Notes under the pieces: generated by a model | Told to the model about the DNA's origin: nothing | Database searches by the model: none | What the model saw: only the letters and a program-made list of their open reading frames with translations | Source of the DNA: Pseudomonas sp. B21-048 | GTDB taxonomy: Bacteria; Pseudomonadota; Gammaproteobacteria; Pseudomonadales; Pseudomonadaceae | DNA: 64,000 bases | Assembly (NCBI RefSeq): GCF_024748615.1 | Contig: NZ_CP087168.1 | Coordinates: forward strand, 3,534,001 to 3,598,000 | Reading direction: 5' to 3' | Program-made: the position numbers and the translations under genes | Shown: positions 35,801 through 45,661 of the stretch, in pieces | How positions within the stretch are numbered: the stretch's first letter is position 1 | Layout of the letters: each line of letters begins with the position of its first letter

Positions 35801-37403
35801 CATCGCTGGCGAACACGGTGAGCATGTAGCGGCTCGGTTTCTCGGCGGCGGGCAGATCGAGGCTCGCGTTGCCCTTGGCGTCGGTGGTCAGTTCGGCGCT
35901 GGTCAGCTCCACCGGGAATTGCCCGAGGTATTGCAGCTCGTTATCGACCATCGACAGTTGCTGGGCGCGCAGGCTCAGGCTCAACTTGGCGTTGGCCACC
36001 GGTTTGCCGTCCGGGTACAGCAATACAAGACTGCCCTTCACCGGTTCGCCGGTGCGGTAATCCTGCTTGGCCAGGTTGAGGGAAATCTCGAAGTGCGGCT
36101 TGATGTATTCAGCGACACGGAAGGCACTGCTGTAGGCCTGATCCTTGTAGTTGAAACGCAGTTCATAACCGCCCGCCACCGCGTTGTCCGGCAACTGGAA
36201 ACGGCCCTGAGTACCGGCCTTGGAATCGAGCTTCAACGCCAGCGATTGCAGTGCGGTACCCGTGGCATCGAGCACAGTGACGTTGACGTCGGCAGCGGTC
36301 GGTGCCACGGAATCCCGCGCATTCTTGAACTCGCGGCCGACGATTTTCAACGACACCCAATCCCCCGGCCGATACAACGGCCGGTCGGTGAACGCATAAA
36401 GTTTGGTGTCGTAGATCTCACTGTCGTAATAGAAGTTCTCGGAGACGAACACCCCGCCCTCTTCGTCTTCGCCGATCACGAATGAACGCTCCGGGCTGAC
36501 GTGTTTCAGACGCAGCAAACCGTCGGCGTCAGTAGCGCCACTGCTCATCACGCCCAGGCCGTCGGTCCACAGCACATTGACCTTGGGCACCGAACTGCCT
36601 TCGTGTTTGCGCGCAGCCCACACCAGCAATTCATCGCCAGCAATCTTGCTCACGGCCACGGTGTTGGAAACGAAAACCATGGTGGTCGCGCGGTACTTGC
36701 CGATCAGCGCTTCCACCAGATACAGGCCTGGTTTCAGGTTGCCCAACGGGATGTACACGTTGCCCGGCGAGACACTGACGAACTCGCTGGAAGAACCGGC
36801 CAGGTTCACGCCCTCAGGCGGCTGGATCGGTTTGGCTTGCCACAGCGGATAACGGAATTGGCTGACCACCGGCAGGCCCGGAATCAACGCGAACTGCGGC
36901 TGAGCGTCGTAGGGCGTTGGCGCGGCGATGGCGGTGCCCATCTTCAGTTCCGGCACTTCCTCGGTGACTTGTTTGCGCGACTCATAGGAAAACGCCCGCT
37001 GCATTACTCGACGGGATTTGCGGTACCAGTTGTCCCACAGGTACGCGAGGGTGTTCGACAGGCCTTCGCCCTTGAACTGGCCATCGCTGACCACGCGGTG
37101 CAGGTTCTTCTGGCGCTTGAGGAAATCCAGCGGTTTGTCGATGCGATACACACGAATGTCCGCGCCGCCGTAAGGCTCCATGCGGAACCGGCGGTAATCG
37201 CGGCCCGGCGCTTCAAGACGAACCATCGCCTGCTCGTCGCTGGCGAAACTGCTGTCGGCCAGCAGGAAGAAACTTTCACCGGCCACCGGTGTGTAGCCGC
37301 TCGGCTCGACGGTGTCTTCGGCATTGACCGTGGTTAAAGGCGCCAGCAGAGCCAGCAGCAGTGGAATTCGAGAGCAAATGCGCAGCATGCGGGCACCGAT
37401 CAT
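32829..37403 (-). CDS. yfaS: YfaS-like alpha-2-macroglobulin family protein
   Basis: 1524 residues from the ATG at 37403, which overlaps the yfaT stop (ATGA) and yields the signal sequence [20 protein letters not shown]. Macroglobulin domains follow: MG1-like region, [24 protein letters not shown] (MG2), bait-region area around 600-800, the A2M domain [32 protein letters not shown] compressed around residue 900, and the helical TED-like toroid. At the position of the CxEQ thioester the sequence reads YGGVEQTAS, so the cysteine is absent and the protein cannot trap proteases covalently, as in E. coli YfaS. Periplasmic. Confidence 0.92.
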   Translation of the reverse strand: MIGARMLRICSRIPLLLALLAPLTTVNAEDTVEPSGYTPVAGESFFLLADSSFASDEQAMVRLEAPGRDYRRFRMEPYGGADIRVYRIDKPLDFLKRQKNLHRVVSDGQFKGEGLSNTLAYLWDNWYRKSRRVMQRAFSYESRKQVTEEVPELKMGTAIAAPTPYDAQPQFALIPGLPVVSQFRYPLWQAKPIQPPEGVNLAGSSSEFVSVSPGNVYIPLGNLKPGLYLVEALIGKYRATTMVFVSNTVAVSKIAGDELLVWAARKHEGSSVPKVNVLWTDGLGVMSSGATDADGLLRLKHVSPERSFVIGEDEEGGVFVSENFYYDSEIYDTKLYAFTDRPLYRPGDWVSLKIVGREFKNARDSVAPTAADVNVTVLDATGTALQSLALKLDSKAGTQGRFQLPDNAVAGGYELRFNYKDQAYSSAFRVAEYIKPHFEISLNLAKQDYRTGEPVKGSLVLLYPDGKPVANAKLSLSLRAQQLSMVDNELQYLGQFPVELTSAELTTDAKGNASLDLPAAEKPSRYMLTVFASDGAAYRVKTTKEILIDRGAASFRLSAPQRFSAVGGKVAFSYANEGGSEQSKAVNPSSYSWVRLEDQTTGEGKLAAKDKGFTLAFDRPGTYNLTLKDDHGRVLGATGHSVTGDGVKAVPGTVEIVLDKPEYKAGDEALALITFPEPIIDALLSLERDKVEATALLSKGSDWLKMEKLSDTQYRARILVKDNFAPNLTFSVLYTKGGQYSFQNAGIKVIAPQIDVAITTDKEAYQPGDTVSVDLTTQFAGKPIPAHLTVSVVDEMVYALQPEVAPTIDHFFYHPRRNNVRTSASLSFISYDVALPGSPGAPGKANRSERGVKVLERPRREDVDTAAWQPELITDANGKTRFTFKMPDSLTRWRITARAIADDGQVGQKKQFVRSEKPLYLKWSGPTKFRNSDKPDLGVFAFSQAEKPVKAELVIHYGGAEQRVPVTLNNGINYIALPAFTVANGEWTAELVQDSKTADALAVRLTATGEGWQVTQSQSLDVASGDTPLTLPADATDIRLRLDDSPQALFRSALDDLLSYPYGGVEQTASRLLPLSIAYPTLSSNPQIRDRLRLIMQNSRLRLVQMAGPSASFTWWGYDGEPDAFLTAYAYYADWHASKALELSLPPEHWQRVLEVYAKQSQNTPLLQRALILSFAKQMQLPVNTLLSGLIDDLVKAGEGNAASMMDDGAESLVMSDPDSALGLASARVLTASMARQAKVNLPSAFNGQLEAAQQQVAASSLPFVEALNLSLQAFDQAHAQALLQRLLPQQSTLERALALTWLQRSIEQASPTIALAPGEGWKKKYGDTGEMYWTWQGAAPVPTVLSLTGEQERPLRAALSFQSKQPPVDPMAVTITRRLSRLVPGDEAFEFKLEAVGNKPLSSDSLYLDEVIITSKAAKPLRYGMLEVPLPPGADVERTTWGIKLMGKAGTEPTSLEKARFEPGQMAYAIPVDALSGELRLRHLVRFSQKGQFSLPPVRFTQVYAPQHQAQEQKPALGQVTVN

Positions 37404-38038
37404 TGGGAGAGGAAGTTCAGTCGATAGACGCCGATGAAGTTGGGGTTGGCTGCGTCGGGTATCCATCGGGTGTCCTTCCATGTCATGAGTTGTTGCAGGC
37501 TTGCGGAGCGCATGCCGTTGTCAGTGGGGGTGGTAGTGCCGGTGTGATAGGCGATGAAGCGGCCCATCCAGATCATCAGATGCTGGTCGTCGCCCTGATC
37601 GAAAAACATCAAGTCGCCGGGCCGGGCCTGGGCCAGATCGCGGCCGACCAGATGACTGTTGAACTGAATCAGTTTGATCGCGTTGACGTAAGGCCCGACC
37701 TTGCCGCCGCCCTGCTGCCATTGCTGGGCGAGGCCGCGTTGGGCATCGCTCAGTTGCAGTTCCGGCGGCAGGTAGCGATTGGACAGGCCATTGCTGCGCA
37801 GCCATTTGTCGTCATGAACCTTCAGCGCTTCGTTGGCGGCAAACCGCACCAGCCCGGCGCAGTCCTGCTGATACCAGCGCGGGCTCGGGCCTTGGGTCAG
37901 TTGTTCCTGGGCGATGCGCACGAACCAGGCGCGGAATACCTGGGATTGCTGCGGGTCGAGCGCCGGGGCTTCGCTGGCAAAGGTGCGAGTCCCCAGCAAC
38001 AACGCCAACAGGCCGAGGCCTCGGAAGAGTGCGGTCAC
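37400..38038 (-). CDS. yfaT: YfaT-like DUF1175 protein
   Basis: 212 residues if started at the GTG at 38038, whose GTGA overlaps the yfaA stop; other upstream codons are in frame but within yfaA. Signal peptide [18 protein letters not shown]. The body contains [18 protein letters not shown], with a Cys, and [30 protein letters not shown], which has the Cys/His layout of NlpC/P60-like peptidases. Family DUF1175, always with yfaS. Possible cell-wall or protein processing enzyme; unproven. Confidence 0.85.
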   Translation of the reverse strand: MTALFRGLGLLALLLGTRTFASEAPALDPQQSQVFRAWFVRIAQEQLTQGPSPRWYQQDCAGLVRFAANEALKVHDDKWLRSNGLSNRYLPPELQLSDAQRGLAQQWQQGGGKVGPYVNAIKLIQFNSHLVGRDLAQARPGDLMFFDQGDDQHLMIWMGRFIAYHTGTTTPTDNGMRSASLQQLMTWKDTRWIPDAANPNFIGVYRLNFLSQ

Positions 38039-39747
38039 AGGGCTTTCCACTCCAGCGGCAGCCACTGCCAATGGCCGTCGGGCTCGCTGCCTTTGGGCAA
38101 GATCAGGGCGTATTTGCCGTAGCCACCGAGGGTGCGCAGTTTCGGGATCAGGTAGGTTTGCGCGGCGTTGTAAAACACCGGTTCCATGTCCTGCGGCAAG
38201 CTGTCGAGGGTTTCCTGCTGCATCAGTTGCGCCATGGAATCCGGACCGAAATAGATCGGCATCAGCAGGTCTTTCGGCAGTACGTCAGCCAGCGGTGGGA
38301 AGCGTTTGTCCAAGGTGCCCAGCGCTTTGTCGACCAGTTTGTCGTCGAGGGAAAACAGCAGCGTCGAACCGTGACGCGCCAGGCTTACGCGCATAAAGGC
38401 TTTGCCGGTGATCGCGTCGGGGTGCTCGGCATCCTTGGCCTTATAGGGACCGAAATTGGAGCTGACCTGGCGCTGCCACTGATGGGTCTGGCCTTCCTGC
38501 TTCTCGACCACCGGGAACGCCTGATCAGGGACTTTGCCTTCATAGGCACCGACCATCGAACCGAACAAGTTGCCCAGGTCGCCGTCGAGTTTGGCGCTGT
38601 CATCGTCATTCAGACTGGCCACCAGCAGCGGCGTGTACAGCCGCGAATCGGCATACCAGCACAGGCCGGCGGCACCGGCCATGTGTTCAGTCAGGGCTTG
38701 GGCCACGGCGTCGTCAGCACCGAGTTTCACCAGCAACGGTTTCTGTTGTTCGGCGGCCAGTGGCAAGGCGACGCAGGCGCTGGCGCCCATCGGCATGGCT
38801 TGCCAGATCGGTTTGAAGTCGAAGTCCGGCTGGTTTTCCAGTTCGTCCATGGCCAGGAAGCTGTGCCAGCCCTTGTCGTCCATGTCGAAACGCAGGCCGG
38901 CGAAATTCGGGATGAAGCGCTGGTAACCCATGGCCAAAACGCTGAAATTGACCGAGAGGCGCTGTTTTACCTCAGGCGTACGCGGTGGCAGGCCGAAGGC
39001 TTCGGGGAAGAGTTTGTCGCCGTTGAGCAAGGCGGCGATGGCCTTGGTCGAAACGCTGCCGGTGTCCTCCGAGGCGCCGTTTTCCGGATCGTAGAGCTTG
39101 GCCGGATTGGACAGCACCACCAGTTTGTCGCCGTGGGAGGCGAACACCAATGACTTGCTGGCGTTGTAGTTGAGCTGATAAAGCGTGACGGCGTCGGCGC
39201 CGACCTTCACCTCGCTGAGTTTGCTCAGCTGCGTATCATCCAGCGCCACTTTCGCCAGCGGCTCCAGCACCTTGGCCAGCCCGCCGCGATCCATCACCAA
39301 CAGGAAATCCTTGAGACGCCCATCCGCCCCGCGCCACAGCGCCACATCCGCCGGTTGATCGAACAGCTGCTCGATCAGGCTGTCCTGCAACTTCAGGTCA
39401 TGCTCGTAAATGATCCGCCGCAGGCTGCCAATCAAGCCGAGACGGTCGGAGTGAGCTTCGTAATAGAAGACGAAATCTTCAGTCAGGGTTTCCTTGAGAA
39501 ACGGCACCGCCAGCAAATCCTTGGGCAACTGGCTCAAGGAATGGGTTTCAAGCAAACCGTCCGGCCGGCTCATGCCCAGTTTGTCACTGGCCAACTCAGC
39601 GGGCGGAGCCTTGGGTTTGTTCAGAAACCACCCCAACCCTCCCGCCACACCGGCCACCAGGCACAGCCCGACCAGCAGCGCCGGCCAGCGACGGGAAACG
39701 TTGGCAGCAGGTGCGTCGGCGGCCGGAGAAGCAGTGTTATCACTCAT
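38035..39747 (-). CDS. yfaA: YfaA-like DUF2138 protein
   Basis: 570 residues from the ATG at 39747; a GTG two codons earlier is possible. One N-terminal membrane anchor ([22 protein letters not shown]) after a short cytoplasmic tail, then a long soluble periplasmic region with [33 protein letters not shown] and [29 protein letters not shown]2138 has no known activity and is restricted to this operon. Overlaps yfaT by four bases. Confidence 0.85.
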   Translation of the reverse strand: MSDNTASPAADAPAANVSRRWPALLVGLCLVAGVAGGLGWFLNKPKAPPAELASDKLGMSRPDGLLETHSLSQLPKDLLAVPFLKETLTEDFVFYYEAHSDRLGLIGSLRRIIYEHDLKLQDSLIEQLFDQPADVALWRGADGRLKDFLLVMDRGGLAKVLEPLAKVALDDTQLSKLSEVKVGADAVTLYQLNYNASKSLVFASHGDKLVVLSNPAKLYDPENGASEDTGSVSTKAIAALLNGDKLFPEAFGLPPRTPEVKQRLSVNFSVLAMGYQRFIPNFAGLRFDMDDKGWHSFLAMDELENQPDFDFKPIWQAMPMGASACVALPLAAEQQKPLLVKLGADDAVAQALTEHMAGAAGLCWYADSRLYTPLLVASLNDDDSAKLDGDLGNLFGSMVGAYEGKVPDQAFPVVEKQEGQTHQWQRQVSSNFGPYKAKDAEHPDAITGKAFMRVSLARHGSTLLFSLDDKLVDKALGTLDKRFPPLADVLPKDLLMPIYFGPDSMAQLMQQETLDSLPQDMEPVFYNAAQTYLIPKLRTLGGYGKYALILPKGSEPDGHWQWLPLEWKAL

Positions 39748-39782
39748 GTTCACAAACCCAATTCATCCGTGGTGCGGGATGT

Positions 39783-40574
39783 TTAATAGTTGAAAGTCTT
39801 GACCAGCAGCAGGTCGCCGATCGCCCGCAAAGGCACGATGAAGGTCTCGCGTTTTTCGTCGACGGTGTTTTCGTTGAGCACCAGATTGATTTGCGAGGTG
39901 ATCACCTCGTTCTGGTTGCTGGTCTCATCGAAGTTATAGCCGCCGCTGCCGAAGTTGCCCCAATAGTTCACGTAAACCAGATAAGTGCCATGCATCGGCG
40001 CGGTCATGGTGAACATTTCCGGACCGGGGCCATCGACCCCGTCCGGGTCCAGGCCGCCGCCATTGCTCATCGCCGGGCGAGCCCAGAATGCATGCTGGCC
40101 GTCGGGCGTAATAATGTGCAGATCGAGTTCGGCCTTGGGGTCGTCCCAACCCAGCACCACGCGAATTCGCGCCGGCGTGCGCAGGTTGTTGGCTTCATAG
40201 AATTGAACGCGCTTGAGTGACTTGCCCTCGGAACTGCGCACTTCGACGCTGTTGGACCCGGCGCCAAACGCATACGGCCGGGCAAAACGCCCTTGGTCGT
40301 CAGTGTACAAATTCAGGGGATTGCCGTTGACCGCCAGGCTGTGCGGCGGCCGGAGTGTGCCGAGGGCCTTGAGCTGGCCTTCGATCATCGTGCGATTGCG
40401 CTGCACGCCCCGATCGATGGGCGGCGTGGGATAGGCGACGCGAGGATTTTCACTGCGGTCCAGCAGCCCGTGATAGCGCCAGCCGCCCACCGGTTCCGAC
40501 AACTCGGCCGTGGGCTCGGCCCATGCCACCTGGGCGCAGACCAGCGTGATCAGCAGTGAAAGAACACAACGCAT
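39783..40574 (-). CDS. YfaP-like DUF2135 secreted protein (copy 2)
   Basis: 263 residues from the ATG at 40574 with GGAGG six bases upstream; signal peptide MRCVLSLLITLVCAQVAWA. Same architecture as the 30389 gene: SEPVGGWRYHG, GSNSVEVRSSEG, VVLGWDDPKAELDLHIITPDGQHAFWA, GPGPEMFTMTAPMHGTYLVYVNYWG. It leads the operon 35 bases before yfaA, so the operon is bracketed by two DUF2135 proteins, a probable ancient duplication with specialisation. Function unknown. Confidence 0.85.
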   Translation of the reverse strand: MRCVLSLLITLVCAQVAWAEPTAELSEPVGGWRYHGLLDRSENPRVAYPTPPIDRGVQRNRTMIEGQLKALGTLRPPHSLAVNGNPLNLYTDDQGRFARPYAFGAGSNSVEVRSSEGKSLKRVQFYEANNLRTPARIRVVLGWDDPKAELDLHIITPDGQHAFWARPAMSNGGGLDPDGVDGPGPEMFTMTAPMHGTYLVYVNYWGNFGSGGYNFDETSNQNEVITSQINLVLNENTVDEKRETFIVPLRAIGDLLLVKTFNY

Positions 40575-40926
40575 GTAACGCCTCCTGCCATGCATAACGA
40601 AACCTGGCGCCCGATCCTCGGCGCGGTATTTGATCTGATTGCTGGGCTTTCAAAAAATGAGACGGCCAGATGCTCAATGCCAGTCAATTCAGGACTTGAA
40701 CACTGTAGCCCACAAGCTGCGCACTTAAACTGACTGGCATTACGCCATAGGCCGGCAAATATAACATTGCCAGCCGTGCAATTTTCCGCTCTTTTTGTGA
40801 ACCAGACGGTCTTTTGCCCAATACCCCGATCGTCGCGCCCACTGCCATCTAACGCATTCCGGGTCTTTAATGGTTGCAGGATTTCAAGCCACCACAACCC
40901 ACCGCACACGCATCGGGAGATTCGTC
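40575..40926. other. 352-bp divergent region upstream of the yfa operon
   Basis: No gene. It contains the repeat at 40676-40741 and, from 40855, the beginning of the segment duplicated at 43156. The leftward yfa promoter should lie between 40575 and about 40670. Confidence 0.5.
40676..40741. repeat. TGCCAGTCA-type inverted repeat element
   Basis: Perfect arms aatgccagtca (40676-40686) and tgactggcatt (40731-40741) around a 44-base core unrelated to the core of the 21839 element. Confidence 0.7.
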
Positions 40927-41091
40927 ATGAAAATCGTCGTCATGGGCGGTACCGGGCTGATCGGCAGACACCTGTGCAAAAACCTGCAAGACATGGGGCA
41001 TGAAACCCTGGCCGCATCACCCAGCACCGGCTTGCTAGGCGTGAGGTGGTGGTCGACGTGGCCAACTTGCCGTCTTTCTCGAATGCTGTGA
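40855..41091 (+). repeat. upstream partial copy of a direct duplication
   Basis: From cattccgggtctttaatgg at 40855 the sequence parallels 43156 onward, with a gap of about 40 bases in the leader and about 50 in the gene. The pair of repeats flanks the insert at about 41092-43155. Confidence 0.8.
40927..41091 (+). pseudogene. NmrA-like SDR, broken partial duplicate
   Basis: Begins MKIVVMGGTGLIGRHLCK and matches the first 36 residues of the gene at 43272 almost exactly up to SPSTG. A deletion then shifts the frame: DNA equivalent to VVVDVANxPSF is still recognisable but read out of frame to a TGA at 41089-41091, and homology ends there. Ribosome-binding context (atcgggaga) is shared with the intact gene. 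Non-functional. Confidence 0.85.
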
Positions 41092-41246
41092 TGGACAACA
41101 CCTAAAAGTGAAAAAATAACTAACTCTCCGAGTTCATAAGCGAATCTGGCGACTATAGGTTCACAGAAACAAATCAAATTCTTAGCTATATTTCCAGCTC
41201 GATACCCACGTAACCGCTCTAGCACACTTAGAATCAGGGAGATTAT

Positions 41247-43040
41247 ATGGTGCAGATTACCCACAATGACCAAGTCACCGGTCTAGAGGAACAGAAGGAT
41301 CTGATTGTGCTGTTTCATGCCATGGGCGGTTCCGAAAAACAATTGCAACATCTTAAGGCCGCTGTTCTGGAAGCGTGGGAGCAGCGTAAAGCTCCAGCGC
41401 CGATTGTCTTCATTCCGGACTTACCGATAGGAACCTTGTCTTTCGCTGATCCTTGCGACATCGCGCTATCGGTAATGGAACAAATCGATAGCATTTGGCA
41501 GAACTCGGAGCACGGTTTTTCAGGTATTTACCTGGTTGGACACAGCATGGGCGCACTGCTAGCACGCAAGGTGTATGTATGCGCCTGCGGAGAAACTTTA
41601 GAAGCGCCTTTTGAGCCTCAACTGAGAGACTCTGTAAAACGCACGTGGGCCTCACACGTCAAGCGGGTGGTCCTGTTTGCAGCGACCAATCGAGGCTGGC
41701 GTCTTACTCCCCACCTTTCCATTAGTAATTTTCTACGGTGGGGGGCCGGTGTTGTGCTTGGTAACACGGTAATGGCGATAACCTTGGGCCGATTAACGCC
41801 CCTAGCCTTCACTACTCATCACGGTGCTCCCTTCTTGACACAGCTGCGTCTTCAGTGGATGGCAATGCGCAGGCAAGCCAAAAGTGAATCAACAACATCC
41901 GCCATCACCGTTCAATTGCTGGGTTCCACCGATGACCTGGTTTCTCCTGAGGACAACATTGATCTTGTCGCCGGAGATGACTTCTATTATCTCGACGTAC
42001 CCAAGTCTGGTCATGTCAATGTAGTTGACGCTGATGACACCGCGGCGGGTCATCTACGGCGACAAGTGATCATTAAAGCCATCAACTCATCCCCGCAGGA
42101 GCTCAGTGATTTATCTATTCTTCCGACAGATCAGGACCTGCCAAAACCCGACAACACCATCACCGACGTTGTGTTTGTCATTCATGGAATCCGTGACCAA
42201 GGCTACTGGACGCAGAAAATCGCCCGACGGATTGTTGCCTTGGCTCGCCAACGGAACAAGATAACTGACCGTCATATCGCCGCCGATATCGTTGGGCCGA
42301 CACCACAAAAACAAATCATCAAGACCGAGACATCCAGTTACGGATACTTCGCCATGCTACCCTTTCTGCTACCCAATATTCGGCGAAAACGAGTCGAGTG
42401 GTTGATGGATCGCTACGCGGAAAACAAAGCGGTCTACCCTAATGCCGCATTCTCCTATGTTGGCCACAGCCACGGTACCTACATGCTGGCCAAAGCTCTC
42501 AGTACTTACTCGTGCTTGCGTTTCAAACACATTGCTTTCGCCGGAAGTGTTGTGAACGTCAATTATGACTGGAAGACCTTGACCGGTTTGGGTCGGGTCA
42601 AAGGCGTCGTGAACTTCGTTGCCAGTGCTGATTGGGTCGTTGCCATTTTTCCTCGCACCTTCCAAATGCTCAGGCTGCAGGATCTTGGCAGCGCTGGCCA
42701 TGACGGTTTCGAGCAAGAAAACAAAGAACTCTTCGAATCGGAATATGTGAAAGGAGGTCACAGCGCGGCGTTAAGGGAAGAAAACTGGGACGTCATCGCC
42801 TCTTTCATTCTCGATGGAAACAAGCCCTCGGAACCCGATCTTGCCCATGAAAGGGCTTCTTGGACAGTAGAACTCGGACACTATGCACCTCAACTCATGC
42901 TGTTGGTGCTGTTCCTGGTTGCCTTGGGTGGATACCTTCTTCTCGCACCGTTGCTGGCCATGGATCGCGGACAATGGTACAGCATGATTGCGTTCATGCT
43001 GTACGTGTTGGGGGTGTGGAAAGTGCTGACATGGCTTTGA
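41247..43040 (+). CDS. tandem double alpha/beta-hydrolase with C-terminal membrane hairpin
   Basis: 597 residues; AGGGAG six bases before the ATG. Two hydrolase domains in one chain. Domain 1 (about 15-285): VLFHAMGG, nucleophile Ser100 in VGHSMGALLA, acid near STDD 227-230, His256 in KSGHVN. Domain 2 (about 305-525): VIHGIRDQGYW, Ser408 in VGHSHGTYM, Asp462 in ASADWVV, His505 in GGHSAAL. So both catalytic triads look complete. Residues 549-571 and 578-595 are two hydrophobic helices, making a C-terminal membrane hairpin with soluble N-terminus. No signal peptide, so both domains should face the cytoplasm. Composition is lower in GC than the flanks and the gene sits in an insertion between duplicated sequences. 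No known family name; perhaps lipase or thioesterase activity. Confidence 0.82.
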   Translation: MVQITHNDQVTGLEEQKDLIVLFHAMGGSEKQLQHLKAAVLEAWEQRKAPAPIVFIPDLPIGTLSFADPCDIALSVMEQIDSIWQNSEHGFSGIYLVGHSMGALLARKVYVCACGETLEAPFEPQLRDSVKRTWASHVKRVVLFAATNRGWRLTPHLSISNFLRWGAGVVLGNTVMAITLGRLTPLAFTTHHGAPFLTQLRLQWMAMRRQAKSESTTSAITVQLLGSTDDLVSPEDNIDLVAGDDFYYLDVPKSGHVNVVDADDTAAGHLRRQVIIKAINSSPQELSDLSILPTDQDLPKPDNTITDVVFVIHGIRDQGYWTQKIARRIVALARQRNKITDRHIAADIVGPTPQKQIIKTETSSYGYFAMLPFLLPNIRRKRVEWLMDRYAENKAVYPNAAFSYVGHSHGTYMLAKALSTYSCLRFKHIAFAGSVVNVNYDWKTLTGLGRVKGVVNFVASADWVVAIFPRTFQMLRLQDLGSAGHDGFEQENKELFESEYVKGGHSAALREENWDVIASFILDGNKPSEPDLAHERASWTVELGHYAPQLMLLVLFLVALGGYLLLAPLLAMDRGQWYSMIAFMLYVLGVWKVLTWL

Positions 43041-43155
43041 ACGATTTGATTTACTTAATGAGGTCGGCAATCTCCGCATGGACTCTGGCATCGGGGTGGA
43101 CAGCCCCGGTGAACCAGTCATTCTCGATTCGACCAAACCGATCGAAACGAACCAA

Positions 43156-43378
43156 CATTCCGGGTCTTTAATGGCTCCAGGATAAAAACCAGCCCTCTAT
43201 CCGTCCAGAAGCACAACATCCAACGGGGCTGACGCACCGCAACCCACCGCGCACGCATCGGGAGACCGAACATGAAAATCGTCGTCATTGGCGGTACCGG
43301 ACTGATCGGCAGACACCTGTGCAAAAACCTGCAAGCCCTGGGGCATGAAACCCTGGCCGCATCACCGAGCACCGGCGT
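43156..43378 (+). repeat. downstream copy of the direct duplication
   Basis: Parallels 40855-41030, including the leader, ribosome-binding site and first 36 codons of the SDR gene; this copy is complete. Confidence 0.8.
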
Positions 43379-44021
43379 CAACGCCCTCACCGGCGAGGGA
43401 TTGCAAGAGGCCTTGCAAGGCGCCGACGTGGTGGTCGATGTGGCCAACTCGCCCTCCTTCGAAGACGCTGCCGTGCTCGATTTCTTCGAAACCTGCGGGC
43501 GCAACCTGCTTGCCGCCGAGAAAACCGCCGGCGTCAAACACCATGTCGCCCTGTCGGTGGTGGGCACCGAGCGCATGCTCGACAGCGGTTACTTCCGGGC
43601 GAAAATAGCGCAGGAAAAACTCATCAAGGACTTTGGCATCCCCTACACCCTCTTGCGGGCGACGCAGTTCTTCGAATTCATCGGGGCCATTTCAAACTCG
43701 GGCGTTCAGGACGGCGATACCGTGCGCCTGACCTCCGCCGAACTGCAACCGATTGCCGCGGTCGATGTCGCGACGGCGCTGGCGAAGATCGCCGTGCAAG
43801 CACCGAGCAATCAAACCCTGGAAGTGGCCGGGCCAGAGCGCTGGCCGCTGGTGGAATTCGTGCGCCTGTTTTTGCAACACACCAACGACCCGCGCCAAGC
43901 CCAAGCGGACGACACGGTCCCCTACTTCGGTGCACCAATCGATGACCACTCGCTTACGCCGGGAGAGCACCCCATCATCGGGCCGACGCGTTTCGAGACC
44001 TGGCTCAAGAGCAGCGCTTGA
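43272..44021 (+). CDS. NmrA-like atypical SDR, NAD(P)-binding
   Basis: 249 residues. NAD(P) loop VIGGTGLIGRHLCKNL at the N-terminus; DVVVDVANSPSFEDAAVLDFF and HHVALSVVGTERMLDSGYFRAKIAQE follow, with YFRAK in the place of the usual YxxxK. PYTLLRATQFFEF and DVATALAKIAVQAP are typical of NmrA/HSCARG-type sensors or reductases. The substrate is unknown. Its 5' part is duplicated upstream at 40927. Confidence 0.87.
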   Translation: MKIVVIGGTGLIGRHLCKNLQALGHETLAASPSTGVNALTGEGLQEALQGADVVVDVANSPSFEDAAVLDFFETCGRNLLAAEKTAGVKHHVALSVVGTERMLDSGYFRAKIAQEKLIKDFGIPYTLLRATQFFEFIGAISNSGVQDGDTVRLTSAELQPIAAVDVATALAKIAVQAPSNQTLEVAGPERWPLVEFVRLFLQHTNDPRQAQADDTVPYFGAPIDDHSLTPGEHPIIGPTRFETWLKSSA

Positions 44022-44037
44022 TACTCACACGAGGCCC

Positions 44038-45396
44038 CTATACCAACCGCTCAATCTTCTGATGCTGCCAGACCATTTTGTAATACAGCGTCTGCAGGAT
44101 CAGCATGCCCAGATACGCCACCGGGAACGCCATCCAGACACCTTGCAGCCCAAAGCGCGCATCCAGCAGATACGCCACCGGCAACTGCACCCCGACCACG
44201 CAAACGATCGAAACCGCCACCGGCACCAACACCGTGCCGCTGGCGCGCATGATGCCGCCGACAATCGCCTGAAAGCCAAACACCAACAGACTCCAGAGCA
44301 TGATGTGCAACAGGTGTTCGGCCATCGCCCGCGTGGAATCATCCGTGAGGAACAACCCCAGCAACCAGTGCGACAGCAGGTAACCCAACACCACCAGACC
44401 GCCAGTCAGGCACACGTTGATCAACAACCCGGTGCGCAAAATCGGCCCCATGCGCTCGATGCGCCCGGCCCCGATAGCCTGCGCGCCGAGAATCGACGCC
44501 GTGATCGCAATCGACAGCGCCGGGAACTGCACGTAATTGACGATCTGCGTCACCGCCCCATACGCCGCCGTCGCCTGAGACCCGTGCTGGTTCACCAGCG
44601 CCAGAATCACCAGCTCCGACAACGACAGCACCACCATCTGCAACCCGGTCGGCAGCCCGATGCGCAACACCTTGCCGAGGATCTCCAGATCCAGCCGCAT
44701 CGACGCAAACATCTCCCGATCCGGCGCCAACGGATGCCCCTTGCGAATCAACCGCCACGCCAACCATCCCATCGCCGACAGGTTGCCCACCAACCCCGCC
44801 CACGCCGCACTCTGAATCCCCATCGGGGCCAGCCCCAACCACCCAAGAATCAACGCCGGCGTCAGCGCCAGCCCGACACAGGTCGACACCACCAGCGCCA
44901 ACAACGGCGACAGCGTGTCGCTCACCCCTCGCAGCAACTGCGTGAACAACACAAACACCAACAGCGACGGCAAGATCCACATCATCACCTGCGCATACGC
45001 CACCGCATCGTCCAGCACATCCGCCGGCGTGCCCAAACCCTGCAACGCCGGCCGGGCAAATACACTGCCCAACACCGCCGCCGCTAACCCGATCATCGCC
45101 CCCAACAGCAACGTCGAACCGGCAATCGCCTTCACCAAATGCAACTCGCGAGCGCCCCAGGCTTGACCGATCAACACCCCGGCGCCAGCGCCGAGGCCAA
45201 TGACCAGGGCGATGAAGAAGAACACCACGGGAAACATGCCCGATACCGCCGCGAGCGCTTGGGTGCCGAGTAATTGGCCGATGTAGATGCTGTTGATGGT
45301 ACCGGACATGGATTGAAGGAAGTTGGAGAGGACCATGGGGGCGAGGAACAGGAGGTAGGTTTGCCAGAGGGGGTGGGATTGGGTGGGGGTTTGCAT
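44038..45396 (-). CDS. MATE family efflux transporter
   Basis: 452 residues, twelve hydrophobic helices in two six-helix halves. LFLAPMVLSNFLQSMSGTI opens the first half with the conserved proline, and GLPTGLQMVVLSLSELVIL opens the second. Exports cationic drugs or metabolites in exchange for Na+ or H+. Converges with the SDR gene (16 bp between stops). Substrate not inferable. Confidence 0.9.
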   Translation of the reverse strand: MQTPTQSHPLWQTYLLFLAPMVLSNFLQSMSGTINSIYIGQLLGTQALAAVSGMFPVVFFFIALVIGLGAGAGVLIGQAWGARELHLVKAIAGSTLLLGAMIGLAAAVLGSVFARPALQGLGTPADVLDDAVAYAQVMMWILPSLLVFVLFTQLLRGVSDTLSPLLALVVSTCVGLALTPALILGWLGLAPMGIQSAAWAGLVGNLSAMGWLAWRLIRKGHPLAPDREMFASMRLDLEILGKVLRIGLPTGLQMVVLSLSELVILALVNQHGSQATAAYGAVTQIVNYVQFPALSIAITASILGAQAIGAGRIERMGPILRTGLLINVCLTGGLVVLGYLLSHWLLGLFLTDDSTRAMAEHLLHIMLWSLLVFGFQAIVGGIMRASGTVLVPVAVSIVCVVGVQLPVAYLLDARFGLQGVWMAFPVAYLGMLILQTLYYKMVWQHQKIERLV

Positions 45397-45661
45397 TGAG
45401 GGTCCGTCTCGGGTGGGGGCTGGCAGTGTGGAAATTCTACGCTACGGAACCGGGAACAACGTGATCCTGTTTTGTGTGGGTAGCCCAGGCCACGACTGCA
45501 TCGGGCCGGTAAATACCTCTGGCCTCCATTTCTGGCCCAAATTCCTCCACCCTGCACATGCTGTTTTGGCCTTCACAATATCTAGTACCATAACGCCACT
45601 TTCCAGTAAGTTCGGCCCTTGAGATTTACAGGGGAAGCCGACGGTAATCAGGGAGCGGTTG

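Noticed and set aside
34962..36485. 507-codon rightward open frame opposite the alpha-2-macroglobulin
   Set aside because: Fully antisense to a well-supported gene; composition is low-complexity His/Arg/Gln as expected of an antisense frame.
31208..40574. Thioester-dependent protease-trapping system
   Set aside because: The CxEQ cysteine is absent in the macroglobulin and no penicillin-binding protein 1C gene is adjacent, as would be expected for the YfhM/PbpC type.
43753..45087. 444-codon frame opposite the MATE gene
   Set aside because: Arg/Gln/His-rich antisense shadow; overlaps both the SDR and the MATE gene.
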